Shown: positions 38,032 through 47,305, counted from the stretch's first letter. The stretch is 64,000 bases of DNA from Comamonas thiooxydans (GCF_000964545.1 NZ_BBVD01000007.1:186001-250000), one strand, 5' to 3'. Notes: a model not told the origin generated them from the sequence alone. A program made the numbers and translations.

Positions 38032-38949
38032 ATGTCTGTCACTTCCGCTATCTCTTCCCCATCACCCCGCAGCGCCTTGGGCCCTGTCGGCCTGGTGCTG
38101 GCCGCCGCCATGCTCTGGGGCACCACGGGCACGGCACAGCATTTCGCGCCTGCACAGCTCTCGCCCTACTGGGTGGGCGGCCTGCGCATGGTCATGGCCG
38201 CGCTGTTCTTTGGCGCGCTGGCGCTGCTGCTGGACCGAAGCCATGCGCGCCAGCCCATGCGCTGGGCGCGTATCGTGTTCTGCGGCCTCTGCATGGCCAT
38301 CTACAACCTCAGCTTCTTTGCCGGCGTCAAGGCCAGCGGCGTGGCCCTGGGTACGGCGCTGGCCATAGGCAGCGGTCCCATCTGGGCCGGCCTGATGCAG
38401 GCCGTGGTGCAAAAGCGCATGCCCAGCCTTCAATGGTGGCTTGGTACCTGCACCGGCGTGGGCGGAGGCATTGTCATGGCGCTGGCCGCCACCGACAGAC
38501 AGCATCTGCCATGGGCGGGCATGGCCCTGTGTCTGCTAGCCGGTCTGTCCTATGCGGCCTACGCGCTGGTCAACCAGGCACTGGTGCTGCAAGCGCGTGT
38601 GGCCACGGTCAATGCCTGGGTGTTTGCCTGCGCGGCCATGCTGTCGCTGCCCGTTTCGGCCTGGCTGGGCGGGCCGCTGCAGATCAGCGCCAGCGGCTGG
38701 GCCGTGGTGATCTATCTGGGCATGGTCGCCACGGGCTTTGCCTATCTGCTGTTCTCCGTGGGCCTGCGCGGCATGTCTGCCGCGACCGGCGTGGCACTGA
38801 GCAAGGCCGAGCCGATCACCGCTTTTGCGCTGTCGCTGCTGGTGGTCGGCGAGCGCCCCGCCTGGTGGTCCGTGATCGGTCTGCTCGGCGTGATCGGCGG
38901 TCTGTGGCTGGTAGTGCAGGCAGAGCGCAAGACTGCAGAAACCGTCTGA
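38032..38949 (+). CDS. EamA-family (DMT) transporter
   Basis: A 305-residue inner-membrane protein with ten predicted helices in two EamA repeats. The first repeat starts AAAMLWGTTGTAQHFAP, and the second contains LAGLSYAAYALVNQ and the terminal VGERPAWWSVIGLLGVIGGL. Family members export amino acids or other small metabolites. The substrate is unknown. The AraC gene just upstream is on the same strand, with a 68-base gap. Confidence 0.9.
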   Translation: MSVTSAISSPSPRSALGPVGLVLAAAMLWGTTGTAQHFAPAQLSPYWVGGLRMVMAALFFGALALLLDRSHARQPMRWARIVFCGLCMAIYNLSFFAGVKASGVALGTALAIGSGPIWAGLMQAVVQKRMPSLQWWLGTCTGVGGGIVMALAATDRQHLPWAGMALCLLAGLSYAAYALVNQALVLQARVATVNAWVFACAAMLSLPVSAWLGGPLQISASGWAVVIYLGMVATGFAYLLFSVGLRGMSAATGVALSKAEPITAFALSLLVVGERPAWWSVIGLLGVIGGLWLVVQAERKTAETV

Positions 38950-38986
38950 CCCGAGGCAGACTGCAGCTCGCATAGACTTGGCGCTT

Positions 38987-39820
38987 ATGCACGCCCTCAT
39001 CTCATCCCTGCGCCTGCCCGCCACCCGCAACTGCCTGCTGCCCGCACTGGTCTGTGCTGCGCTGATGCACGCGCCAGCGCAGGCGCAGGTGGAGGTCGGC
39101 AAGGCATCGGTGATGCGCCAGCTGGTGCCGGCCGAGACGCTGGAAAGCTCTGCGACCCAGCAGTACCAGGAGCTGCTGCAAAAGGCCAAGGCCCAGGGCG
39201 CGCTGGCAGACGCCGGCAACCCGCAGCTGCAGCGCCTGCGCAGCATTGCCCAGCGCCTCATCCCTTATGCCGCGCAATGGAACCCGCGCGCCAGCCAATG
39301 GCGCTGGGAAGTCAACCTCATAGGCAGCAAGCAGATCAACGCGTTCTGCATGCCCGGCGGCAAGATCGCCTTCTACACAGGCATCATCGACCAGCTCAAG
39401 CTCACGGACGACGAGATCGCCATGGTCATGGGCCACGAGATGGCCCATGCCCTGCGCGAGCATTCGCGCGAGCAACTGGCCAAGAACCAGGCCACCAGCA
39501 TAGGCATATCGCTGGGCGCGCAATTGCTGGGTCTGGGCGATATTGGCAATGCCGCTGCACGCCTGGGCGGGCAATTGCTCAGCCTCAAGTTCAGCCGCAA
39601 CGACGAAAGCGATGCCGACCTGGTCGGACTGGAACTGGCCGCACGCGCCGGCTACAACCCGCAGGCCGCCGTGAGTCTGTGGCGCAAGATGGGCCAGGCC
39701 ACGGGCGAAGGCGGCATAGGCTTTCTCTCCACGCATCCGACGGGCCCCGATCGCATCCGCCAGCTGGAGGGTAACGTGCCGCGCGTCATGGGCTTGTACG
39801 AGCAGGCACGCAGGCGCTGA
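38987..39820 (+). CDS. M48-family zinc metalloprotease, exported
   Basis: A 277-residue protein with a signal peptide (hydrophobic core about 16-27, likely cleavage after AQA near residue 33) and an M48 peptidase domain. The HExxH zinc motif is HEMAH (150-154), and the third zinc ligand lies in NDESDADLVGLELAARAGYN. It resembles LoiP/BepA-type periplasmic or outer-membrane-associated proteases but lacks the TPR tail of BepA. The ATG at 38987 is preferred over an in-frame TTG nine bases earlier. It probably acts in envelope quality control. Confidence 0.9.
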   Translation: MHALISSLRLPATRNCLLPALVCAALMHAPAQAQVEVGKASVMRQLVPAETLESSATQQYQELLQKAKAQGALADAGNPQLQRLRSIAQRLIPYAAQWNPRASQWRWEVNLIGSKQINAFCMPGGKIAFYTGIIDQLKLTDDEIAMVMGHEMAHALREHSREQLAKNQATSIGISLGAQLLGLGDIGNAAARLGGQLLSLKFSRNDESDADLVGLELAARAGYNPQAAVSLWRKMGQATGEGGIGFLSTHPTGPDRIRQLEGNVPRVMGLYEQARRR

Positions 39821-39915
39821 ACACCAGCGACAAGGCGGCTGAAAACCCGCTTTGCGTCAGCCATGCGGCGCTCTATATTGGCCTGTGACGAGCGCACAGC
39901 CACAGGAGTGATCGC

Positions 39916-41592
39916 ATGCAGGCCCTGGACACCCATGACGTCTTCAACCAGTTCGATGAGCTGACCGGCATCAATCTGCTGCAGGCCGACGCTGCCTTGC
40001 AGGAAGTGCTGCAGCGCCAGCAGGCGCAGGGCTTTGTGCCGGCTCTGAACCGCTTTGCGCAACAGCTTGGCGAGAAGCACAACTGGGAGCATGCCGAACT
40101 CGCCAACCGCCATACGCCCGAGCTGCAGCGTTTTGACGCACGCGGGCGTGTGCTAGATGCCGTGGAATTCCACCCCAGCTGGCACCGCCTCATGGAGCTG
40201 TATCGCAAACAGGGCCTGATCTCCTTGCCCTTTGAGAGCCCAAGCCGCGGCCGCTGGAGCGCCTGGGCCGCCGGCTTTTACCTGCACGGCCAGGTGGAGC
40301 AAGGCACGCTATGCCCAGCCACCATGACCACCGCGGCCATCCCCGTGCTGCAAAAAGAGCCGCAGCTGTGGAGCCAGTTGCAGGCCCGGTTGTTCAGCCA
40401 CGAGTACGACGCACGCGATCTGCCCTTGAGCCAGAAAAAATCCATCTGGATAGGCATGGGCATGACGGAGAAACAGGGCGGCTCGGACGTGCGCGCCAAC
40501 ACCACGGTGGCTCGCCCCGTGCATGAGGGAGGTCGCGGCGGCGAGTATCTGCTGCGCGGCCACAAATGGTTTTTCTCGGCCCCCATGTGCGACGCCCATC
40601 TGGTGGTGGCTCGCATGGCCACGGCAAGCGGTGAGCTCGGCGGTCATGCCTGCTTTTTCGTGCCGCGCTGGCGCCCTGACGGAAGCAAGAATCCCGTGCG
40701 TGTGCAGCGCCTCAAGGACAAGGTAGGCAACCGCAGCAACTCCAGCTCGGAAGTAGAACTGCAGGACGCCTGGGGCATTCTCATGGGCGAGGAAGGCCGA
40801 GGCATTCCCACCATCATCGAAATGGCCAGCTACACGCGGCTGAACTGCGTGCTGGGCAGCGCGGCCATTTTGCGCAGCGCCACCGTGCAGTCGATTGCCT
40901 ATGCGCGCCAGCGCTCGGCCTTTGGCAGACATCTCGCGGATCAGCCGCTGATGGCCACCGTGCTCGCGGACCTGGCCCTCGAAAGCGAAGCCTCCATGCA
41001 GCTCGCCATGCATCTGGCTCAGGCCTATGAGCTGGAGGCCGAAGGCGATCTGCTGGCTCGCGCCTGGAAGCGCATCATGACTCCGGCCGCCAAATTCTGG
41101 GTCTGCAAGCGCTCGGTGGAGATCACGGGCGAAGCCATGGAGGTCTTTGGCGGCAACGGCTATGTACAGGACAGCATAGTCGCGCGCCTGTTCCGCGAAG
41201 CGCCGGTCAACTCCATCTGGGAAGGCTCGGGCAATGTGATGTGTCTCGATGTGCTGCGCGCCATGGGCCGAGAGCCCGAGGCCACGCGCCTGCTGTTGCA
41301 GGATCTCAGCGATATGGCTGCCGGCCAGCCCCTGTTGACGTCCACGGCGCAATCGCTGGCCAAACGCCTGTCCGCTTCCCCCGAGACACTGGAGCCGCAG
41401 GTCCGCCGACTGGTGCAGGACTTGTGTCTGCTGGCCCAGGCCTGCCTGCTGCACAGACATGCACCCGACCCCATGGCCGATGGCTTCATCCACACCCGCC
41501 TGGGCGCGCAGAACGGGGCCATGGTGGTCGGAGCATTCGACCCGGCTGGGCTTGACATCGCCGCCGTGCTGGAGCGTGCCCTGCCCTTGTGA
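39916..41592 (+). CDS. aidB: AidB-like acyl-CoA dehydrogenase
   Basis: A 558-residue flavoprotein. The N-terminal THDVFNQFDEL and the flavin motif GMGMTEKQGGSDVRANTT are typical of AidB, the alkylation-response protein. The acyl-CoA dehydrogenase fold continues with YTRLNCVLGSAAILRSATVQ and the C-terminal ITGEAMEVFGGNGYVQDSI. In E. coli AidB is induced by alkylation and binds DNA; its substrate is unclear. No ada or alk gene is nearby. Length fits AidB (about 540) better than ordinary acyl-CoA dehydrogenases (about 390). Confidence 0.88.
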   Translation: MQALDTHDVFNQFDELTGINLLQADAALQEVLQRQQAQGFVPALNRFAQQLGEKHNWEHAELANRHTPELQRFDARGRVLDAVEFHPSWHRLMELYRKQGLISLPFESPSRGRWSAWAAGFYLHGQVEQGTLCPATMTTAAIPVLQKEPQLWSQLQARLFSHEYDARDLPLSQKKSIWIGMGMTEKQGGSDVRANTTVARPVHEGGRGGEYLLRGHKWFFSAPMCDAHLVVARMATASGELGGHACFFVPRWRPDGSKNPVRVQRLKDKVGNRSNSSSEVELQDAWGILMGEEGRGIPTIIEMASYTRLNCVLGSAAILRSATVQSIAYARQRSAFGRHLADQPLMATVLADLALESEASMQLAMHLAQAYELEAEGDLLARAWKRIMTPAAKFWVCKRSVEITGEAMEVFGGNGYVQDSIVARLFREAPVNSIWEGSGNVMCLDVLRAMGREPEATRLLLQDLSDMAAGQPLLTSTAQSLAKRLSASPETLEPQVRRLVQDLCLLAQACLLHRHAPDPMADGFIHTRLGAQNGAMVVGAFDPAGLDIAAVLERALPL

Positions 41593-41598
41593 ATACCG

Positions 41599-42501
41599 TC
41601 AGGCTGCGACCAGCACTTTCAGCTGCTTGAGGCTTTGCGCCACGCTCTTTCCGCTGGTGTCCAGCACATGGTCGGCCTTGGAATAAAAGGCCGATCGGCC
41701 GTCCAGAATCCGGCGCAAATCATCCATGGCCTCGGGATTGGCCGCCATGGGCCGCGTGTCGCCCTGGGCCACGACACGGCTCATATGCTCATCGGGCTGG
41801 GCCTGCAACCAGACCGTGGTGCAGTGGCTGAGCAACTCGTTGAAGGTCGCGGGGTCCGAGACAATGCCTCCCGGCGTGGCAATCACCACGTCGCTGTAGA
41901 TCTGCACGGCCTCTTCCAGTGCGCGGCGCTCGTAACGACGATAGGCGCCAGCTCCATAGAGGTCATAAATCTCGCGCACGCTGCAACCGGCCACTCGCTC
42001 GATCTCCTGGTTCAGCTCGAGAAACGGCACATTCAGCTGCTCTGCCAGCATACGCCCCAGCGTGGACTTGCCCGCGCCACGCAGGCCTATCAGGGCAATG
42101 CGCGAAGCCCGGTGCGGATCGCCCATGGGCGCCGTTCCCAGAATCTCTCCGGCCGCCAGTCGCACGCGCTGCAAATCGGCCTCGCTGCGGCCTTCCAGCA
42201 ATTCGCGCAGCAACAGCCATTCGGCACTGGCCGTCGTCACATCGCCCAGCAGCTCGGCCATGCTGCACTGAAGTGCATGCGCGATCTGCTGCAGCACCAG
42301 GATGGAGACATTGCCCGTGCCGTATTCGAGATTGGCCAGATGGCGCTCGGACACCACGGCCGCCGAAGCCAGCCCGCGGCGCGTGAGACCGCGACGCGCA
42401 CGCAGATTGCGCACCCTCTCGCCCAAGGCCTGCAGCAGCGGGCTTTTGCCCGCTTCATCCCCTTCCGCAACCGACGCGGATGCCATGTCTAACTGATCCA
42501 T
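41599..42501 (-). CDS. boxR: BoxR/BzdR-type regulator: XRE domain fused to shikimate-kinase-like domain
   Basis: A 300-residue protein. Residues 28-88 form an XRE helix-turn-helix (RGLASAAVVSERHLANLEYG). Residues 133-300 resemble shikimate kinase, with the P-loop GLRGAGKS (139-146), YRRYERRALEE and ATPGGIVS. This fusion is diagnostic of BoxR and BzdR, repressors of benzoyl-CoA pathways that release DNA on binding benzoyl-CoA through the kinase-like domain. It is divergent from boxD across a 167-base region with two AT-rich dyads. The 3' end lies 6 bases from the convergent aidB stop. Confidence 0.93.
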   Translation of the reverse strand: MDQLDMASASVAEGDEAGKSPLLQALGERVRNLRARRGLTRRGLASAAVVSERHLANLEYGTGNVSILVLQQIAHALQCSMAELLGDVTTASAEWLLLRELLEGRSEADLQRVRLAAGEILGTAPMGDPHRASRIALIGLRGAGKSTLGRMLAEQLNVPFLELNQEIERVAGCSVREIYDLYGAGAYRRYERRALEEAVQIYSDVVIATPGGIVSDPATFNELLSHCTTVWLQAQPDEHMSRVVAQGDTRPMAANPEAMDDLRRILDGRSAFYSKADHVLDTSGKSVAQSLKQLKVLVAA

Positions 42502-42553
42502 AAAGCTCCTCAGAGGCCGTGAATGATAAACAGTCGGGGTTAACGCGAATCAT

Positions 42554-42617
42554 GCAATATATTGCTTGACACTGCATTGTCTCGTATTTATCTTTTGATT
42601 GCACGCACAATATTGCA
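42554..42617. promoter_or_regulatory. Two candidate BoxR operator dyads
   Basis: The first is the perfect palindrome GCAATATATTGC (42554-42565), directly next to the -35 box. The second is GCACAATATTGC (about 42605-42616), inside which CAATATTG is a perfect palindrome, downstream of the -10. TGCA-type half-sites recur between them. BzdR-family proteins bind repeated TGCA elements around the promoter. Binding here is inferred. Confidence 0.55.
42566..42594 (+). promoter_or_regulatory. Sigma-70 promoter of the boxD operon
   Basis: A perfect -35 TTGACA (42566-42571), a 17-base spacer, and -10 TATCTT (42589-42594). The transcript would start near 42601 and reach boxD at 42669. Confidence 0.6.
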
Positions 42618-42668
42618 TGTTTCATCAAGGATTTGATGCTGATCAGAACAGCACTTCAGGAGACCCCC

Positions 42669-44231
42669 ATGACCGAGTTACTGGCCAACCATGTGGCTGG
42701 CCGCTGGCAAACCGGCAGCGGCCCGGGCAGTTTGTTACGCGACCCGGTACTGGGAGCAGAGCTGGTGCGTGTCGATGCCACAGGGCTTGATCTGGGCGCC
42801 GCCTTTGTCTTCGCACGCGATACTGGCGGCAAGGCGCTGCGCGCGCTGAGCTATGCGGAGCGCGCCAGACTGCTGGCCGATATCGCGACCCTGCTGCAAA
42901 GCCGGCGCGATGCGTATTACGAGATTTCCACCTCCAACAGCGGCACCGTCAGAAACGATACCGCCGTCGATGTGGATGGCGGCATCTACACCCTGAATCA
43001 ATACGCCAGATGGGGCGCGGCGCTCGGCGATGCGAAGCATCTGAGCGACGGCGAAGCCGTGGCGCTGGCCAAGGACGGCGCTTTTCTGTCCCGGCATATC
43101 CAGGTCCCGACACGCGGCGTGGCGCTGTTCATCAACGCCTTCAACTTCCCTGCCTGGGGGCTGTGGGAAAAAGCGGCTGCGGCCCTGCTCTCGGGCGTGC
43201 CCGTCATCGTCAAGCCGGCCACGGCCACCGCCTGGCTGACCCAGCGCATGGTCAGGGATGTGATCGATGCCGGCATATTGCCGCCGGGGGCGCTGTCCGT
43301 CATCTGCGGCAGTGCCGCCGGATTGCTCGATCAGCTGCAGCCCATGGATGTGGTCTCGTTCACAGGGTCTGCGGAGACGGCTGCGACCATACGCTCTCAC
43401 GCGGCCATCAGCCGCCATTCGGTGCGCAGCAATATCGAGGCCGACAGCGTGAACTGCGCGCTGCTGCTGCCCGGCCATGGCCCGGACAGCGAAGCTGCCG
43501 CCTTGCTGGCGCGTGAAGTGGTGCGCGAAATGACGGTCAAATCCGGCCAGAAATGCACGGCCATACGCCGCGTGCTGGTACCGCAAGCTCTGTACGACGG
43601 TGTGGCCCAGGCCATCGGTGCACAACTGGCCAAAATCACCGTAGGCAACCCGCGCAACGACGCTGTGCGCATGGGATCTCTGGTCAACCGCGAGCAGTAC
43701 GACAGCGTGCAGCAGGGCCTGGGCCGGTTGCTGGAGCACACCACGGCCCTGCATGACGGCCGGCGCAATGCGCTGATCGATGCCGACCCGGCGATTGCCG
43801 CCTGCGCCCAGCCCGTGCTGCTGGGAACACAGGACCCCGATGGCAGTGCACTCGTGCATGACATGGAAGTCTTTGGCCCCGTGGCCACTCTCATGCCCTA
43901 CCGTGACCTGGCACATGGCCTGGCACTTGCACATCGCGGACAGGGCTCGCTGGTCTGCTCGATCTATGGCGATGACGACAAGGCACTGGCCGCAGCCGCC
44001 ACCGATCTCGCAGCCAGCCATGGCCGCGTGCATGTAGTAACCCCCGCTGTCGCCAGGCTGCATACCGGCCACGGCAATGTCATGCCCCAGTCCCTGCATG
44101 GCGGTCCGGGCCGCGCCGGCGGCGGCTCCGAACTCGGCGGCCTGCGGGCACTGGACTTCTATCATCGCAAAAGCGCCATACAAGCCGCACCACAGCTTCT
44201 GCAGGCGCTGGCCGAAACGACGGGAGCATGA
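42669..44231 (+). CDS. boxD: 3,4-dehydroadipyl-CoA semialdehyde dehydrogenase
   Basis: BoxD oxidises the aldehyde formed after ring opening of benzoyl-CoA in the aerobic box pathway. The 520-residue aldehyde dehydrogenase has the NAD-site regions NAFNFPAWGLWEKAAAALLS and FTGSAETA, catalytic Glu257 (SNIEADSVN) and Cys296 (KSGQKCTAIRR). Its N-terminal MTELLANHVAGRWQ and overall size fit the BoxD/PaaZ-N class rather than generic ALDHs. The ATG at 42669 has AGGAG eight bases upstream. It leads an operon with benzoate-CoA ligase three bases downstream, and boxR is divergent. Confidence 0.85.
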   Translation: MTELLANHVAGRWQTGSGPGSLLRDPVLGAELVRVDATGLDLGAAFVFARDTGGKALRALSYAERARLLADIATLLQSRRDAYYEISTSNSGTVRNDTAVDVDGGIYTLNQYARWGAALGDAKHLSDGEAVALAKDGAFLSRHIQVPTRGVALFINAFNFPAWGLWEKAAAALLSGVPVIVKPATATAWLTQRMVRDVIDAGILPPGALSVICGSAAGLLDQLQPMDVVSFTGSAETAATIRSHAAISRHSVRSNIEADSVNCALLLPGHGPDSEAAALLAREVVREMTVKSGQKCTAIRRVLVPQALYDGVAQAIGAQLAKITVGNPRNDAVRMGSLVNREQYDSVQQGLGRLLEHTTALHDGRRNALIDADPAIAACAQPVLLGTQDPDGSALVHDMEVFGPVATLMPYRDLAHGLALAHRGQGSLVCSIYGDDDKALAAAATDLAASHGRVHVVTPAVARLHTGHGNVMPQSLHGGPGRAGGGSELGGLRALDFYHRKSAIQAAPQLLQALAETTGA

Positions 44232-44234
44232 GCC

Positions 44235-45797
44235 ATGACCGACTTCACTCGGCCCTTCAACTTCGCCCAGCATCTGTTCGATCTCAACCAGCTGCGGGGA
44301 GACAAGAACGCCTACACCGATGACCAGGGCACGCTCAGCTATGCCCAGCTGCAGGAGCAGGCGCGCCGCCTGGCCCATGGCCTGCTCGCTGCCGGTATCC
44401 ATCGCGAGGAGCGCGTGCTGCTGGTCATGCACGATATGCGCGAGTGGGTGATCTCGTTTCTCGGCTCCATGTACGCAGGCGTGGTGCCGGTGGCGGTGAA
44501 TACCTTGCTCACGGCCGCCGACTATGCCTATATGCTCGAGCATTGCCGTGCTCAGGCGATCGTGACCAATGGCGCGCTGGTTGCCGTGGTGCAGCAGGCC
44601 CTGGAGCAGGCGCAGCATGAGGTCAACCATATCTGGGTCGCCAGACCCGATGAAGCACCGCAAGGCCTGCCGCCGGCCTTCGAGCCGCTGCAGCCCTGGC
44701 TGCAGCAGCAAACGCCGCTCGCTCATGCCGCCAGAACCATGGGCGACGACCCCGGCTTCTGGCTGTATTCCTCGGGCTCCACCGGCAAACCCAAGGGCGC
44801 GGTGCATACCCACGCCAACCCCTACTGGACGGCCGAGCTGTATGGCAAGCCGGTGCTGGGCCTGAGCGAAGACGATGTCTGCTTTTCCGCCGCCAAGCTT
44901 TACTTCGCCTACGGTCTTGGCAACGCCCTGACATTCCCCTTGAGCGTGGGCGCCAGTGTGGTGCTGATGGCCGAGCGCCCCACGCCGGAAGCCACCTTCA
45001 GGCGCTGGACCGAACACCAGCCCACGGTGTTTTTCGGCGCGCCGACGGGCTTTGCGGGCATGCTGGCTCACCCCGCCCTGCCTGCACGCGAGCAGGTCAG
45101 CCTGCGCATGTGCTCCTCGGCGGGCGAGGCCCTGCCGGCCGAGATTGCCCAGCGCTTCAAGGCCCGCTTCGGCGCCGATATCGTGGACGGCATCGGCTCC
45201 ACCGAAATGCTGCACATCTTCATCTCCAACCGCCCGGACGACATACGCTATGGCAGCACGGGAAAGCCTGTACCAGGCTATGTGGTGGAGTTGCGCGGCG
45301 AGGACGGTCAGCCCGTGGCCGATGGCGAGATTGGCGACCTCTACATCAAGGGCCCGAGCGCCGCCCTGATGTACTGGGCCAACCGTGACAAGACACGCGA
45401 CACCTTCCAGGGCGTCTGGCTCAAGAGCGGCGACAAATATGTGCGCGATGCAGACGGCTACTACACCTATGCAGGCCGCAGCGACGACATGCTCAAGGTC
45501 AGCGGCATCTATGTCTCGCCCTTCGAGGTCGAGTCCACGCTGCAGCAGCACCCTGCCGTACTGGAGGCGGCCGTGATCGGCGTGACCGACGAACAGGGCC
45601 TGACCAAGACCAAATCCTATGTGGTGTGCAAGCCCGGCCAGAGCGCCAGCGAGGCCGAACTCAAGGCCTTTGTGAAGAATCGGCTGGCCGCCTACAAATA
45701 CCCGCGCTTCATTGAATTTGTCGATGAGCTGCCAAAGACCGCGACAGGAAAGATCCAGCGCTTTCGTTTGCGTGAGCTGGAATCCAAGCCGCGCTAA
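44235..45797 (+). CDS. bclA: Benzoate-CoA ligase family protein
   Basis: Activates benzoate (or a close analogue) to its CoA thioester with ATP. The 520-residue AMP-forming ligase has the P-loop-like YSSGSTGKPKGAVHTH near residue 175, KLYFAYGLGNALTFPL, GIGSTEMLHIF, YTYAGRSDDMLKVSGIYVSP and the catalytic lysine near the end in KTATGKIQRFRL. The benzoate-type N-terminus (FNFAQHLFDLNQ) supports the substrate class. It sits three bases after boxD, next to boxR and an ABC importer. Confidence 0.9.
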   Translation: MTDFTRPFNFAQHLFDLNQLRGDKNAYTDDQGTLSYAQLQEQARRLAHGLLAAGIHREERVLLVMHDMREWVISFLGSMYAGVVPVAVNTLLTAADYAYMLEHCRAQAIVTNGALVAVVQQALEQAQHEVNHIWVARPDEAPQGLPPAFEPLQPWLQQQTPLAHAARTMGDDPGFWLYSSGSTGKPKGAVHTHANPYWTAELYGKPVLGLSEDDVCFSAAKLYFAYGLGNALTFPLSVGASVVLMAERPTPEATFRRWTEHQPTVFFGAPTGFAGMLAHPALPAREQVSLRMCSSAGEALPAEIAQRFKARFGADIVDGIGSTEMLHIFISNRPDDIRYGSTGKPVPGYVVELRGEDGQPVADGEIGDLYIKGPSAALMYWANRDKTRDTFQGVWLKSGDKYVRDADGYYTYAGRSDDMLKVSGIYVSPFEVESTLQQHPAVLEAAVIGVTDEQGLTKTKSYVVCKPGQSASEAELKAFVKNRLAAYKYPRFIEFVDELPKTATGKIQRFRLRELESKPR

Positions 45798-45840
45798 TTG
45801 CTTATCGCAAGGTTGCAAGAAGCTATCAAAACAGTAGTCA
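45797..45840. repeat. Half copy of intergenic repeat family B
   Basis: Contains TTGCTTATCGCAAGGTTGCA then AGAAGCTATCAAAACAGTAG, the AAGCTATCAAAA end of the family-B element. It lies in the 190-base gap between bclA and the transporter genes. Confidence 0.55.
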
Positions 45841-45987
45841 CAAACTAGGGCAATCGCTGGTGTTGCTTTAAACCTAAAGTTGTTAGAGTGCGCTCGTGCA
45901 TCAGTGCCAACCCCAGCACCACAGCCAGTCATAACCGTTGATCTGAGAGTAAGCCGGCATTCGTCCATCAACCAGCAGGAGACAAGC

Positions 45988-47151
45988 ATGAGCAAGCAAT
46001 GGGCAATATGGAGCGCAATCGCACTGGCTGCCGCCGCAAGCGGCAGCAGCGCCATCGCGCAGGAGAAGATCAAGGTCGGCTTCATGCTGCCTTTCAGCGG
46101 CACTTATGCAGCCCTGGGCGTGGCGATCGAGAACGGCTTTCGCATGCAGGTAGCCGAGCAAGGCGGCAAGCTGGGCGGGCGCGAGATCGAATACTTCAAG
46201 GTCGACGATGAGTCAGATCCCGCCAAGGCAACGGACAACGTCAACCGCCTCATCAAGCGCGACAAGGTCGATGTGATCGTCGGCACCGTGCACTCCGGCG
46301 TGGCCATGGCCATGGCCAAGGCCGCCAAGGAAAGCGGCACCGTGCTCATCGTGCCCAATGCGGGAGCCGATGCAGTCACCGGCCCCATGTGCGCTCCCAA
46401 TATCTTCCGCAGCTCCTTCTCCAACTGGCAGACAGCCTACCCCATGGGCGTGGTCGCAGCCAAGGAAGGCAAGAAAAATGCCATGACCCTGACCTGGAAG
46501 TACGCTGCCGGTGAAGAGGCCGTCAACGGCTTCAAGGAAGGCTTCGAGAAAAGCGGCGGCAAGGTCAGCAAGCAGCTGACGCTGCCGTTTCCCAACGTCG
46601 AATTCCAGGCTCTGCTGACCGAGATCGCTGCGGCCAAGCCCGATGCCGTGTTCTCCTTCTTCGCGGGCGCAGGTGCCGTGAAATTCGTCAAGGACTATCA
46701 CGCCTCGGGCCTGTCCAAAACCATTCCGCTCTACGGACCGGGCTTTCTGACCGACGGCACGCTGGACGCTCAGGGCGAGGCCGCCCAGGGCATGCTGACC
46801 ACGCTGCACTATGCCGACGAACTGGGTACGGCGCGCGATCAGGCCTTCCGCACCAATTACGCCAAGAACTACAAGCTGCAGCCCGATGTCTATGCCGTGC
46901 AAGGCTATGACGCCGCACAGATGCTGGCCGTGGGCCTGAAGGCGGCCGGCGGCGACATCGGCAAGAAAGACGTCTTCCGTACCGCCATCGAGAAAGCCAC
47001 TATTGCCAGCCCGCGCGGCGACTTCACCTTGAGCAAGGCACACAATCCCGTGCAGGACATCTATCTGCGCAAGGTTGACGGCAAGGAGAACAAGAAGATC
47101 AGCGTGGCAGTGAAGGCGCTGGCGGACCCGGCCCGCGGCTGCCGCATGTAA
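45988..47151 (+). CDS. ABC transporter substrate-binding protein (Liv/aromatic acid type)
   Basis: A 387-residue periplasmic binding protein with a signal peptide (MSKQWAIWSAIALAAAASGS, cleavage near residue 24) and a Peripla_BP_6 fold: KVGFMLPFSGTYAALGVAIE, VIVGTVHSGVAMAMAKAAKE. Such proteins in box loci bind benzoate or hydroxybenzoates. The start at 45988 has CAGGAG about six bases upstream. It is the first of five consecutive genes for one importer. Confidence 0.92.
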   Translation: MSKQWAIWSAIALAAAASGSSAIAQEKIKVGFMLPFSGTYAALGVAIENGFRMQVAEQGGKLGGREIEYFKVDDESDPAKATDNVNRLIKRDKVDVIVGTVHSGVAMAMAKAAKESGTVLIVPNAGADAVTGPMCAPNIFRSSFSNWQTAYPMGVVAAKEGKKNAMTLTWKYAAGEEAVNGFKEGFEKSGGKVSKQLTLPFPNVEFQALLTEIAAAKPDAVFSFFAGAGAVKFVKDYHASGLSKTIPLYGPGFLTDGTLDAQGEAAQGMLTTLHYADELGTARDQAFRTNYAKNYKLQPDVYAVQGYDAAQMLAVGLKAAGGDIGKKDVFRTAIEKATIASPRGDFTLSKAHNPVQDIYLRKVDGKENKKISVAVKALADPARGCRM

Positions 47152-47185
47152 TAGACGCGAGCCATACCGCCCTCGATACCTGGTT

Positions 47186-47257
47186 GCTCTGTCCTGCCGC
47201 ACCTTCGGTGCCGCCTGCGACAGAGCACCTCGTCTCCAGCGCGAATCGACGATTCGC
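47186..47257. other. Two hairpins between binding-protein and permease genes
   Basis: GCTCTGTC (47186-47193) pairs with GACAGAGC (47219-47226), with GCACC/GGTGC nested inside. GCGAATCG-A-CGATTCGC (47241-47257) is a second perfect stem. Neither has a T-run. Such structures often protect the upstream binding-protein message and lower expression of the permeases. Confidence 0.5.
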
Positions 47258-47305
47258 CGTGCTGTATGCCTCGCTTTGCAGCCTCCTGCTTCAACAAGGA
47301 TTGCC

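Noticed and set aside
42566..42590. TATTTA at 42585 as the boxD -10 box
   Set aside because: Spacing to TTGACA would be 13 bases; TATCTT at 42589 gives the normal 17.
42735..46103. Very long minus-strand open frame (over 1,100 codons) opposite boxD and bclA
   Set aside because: It is antisense to two clear genes, rich in His, Gln, Gly and Arg, with no domain. This is the usual high-GC shadow frame.
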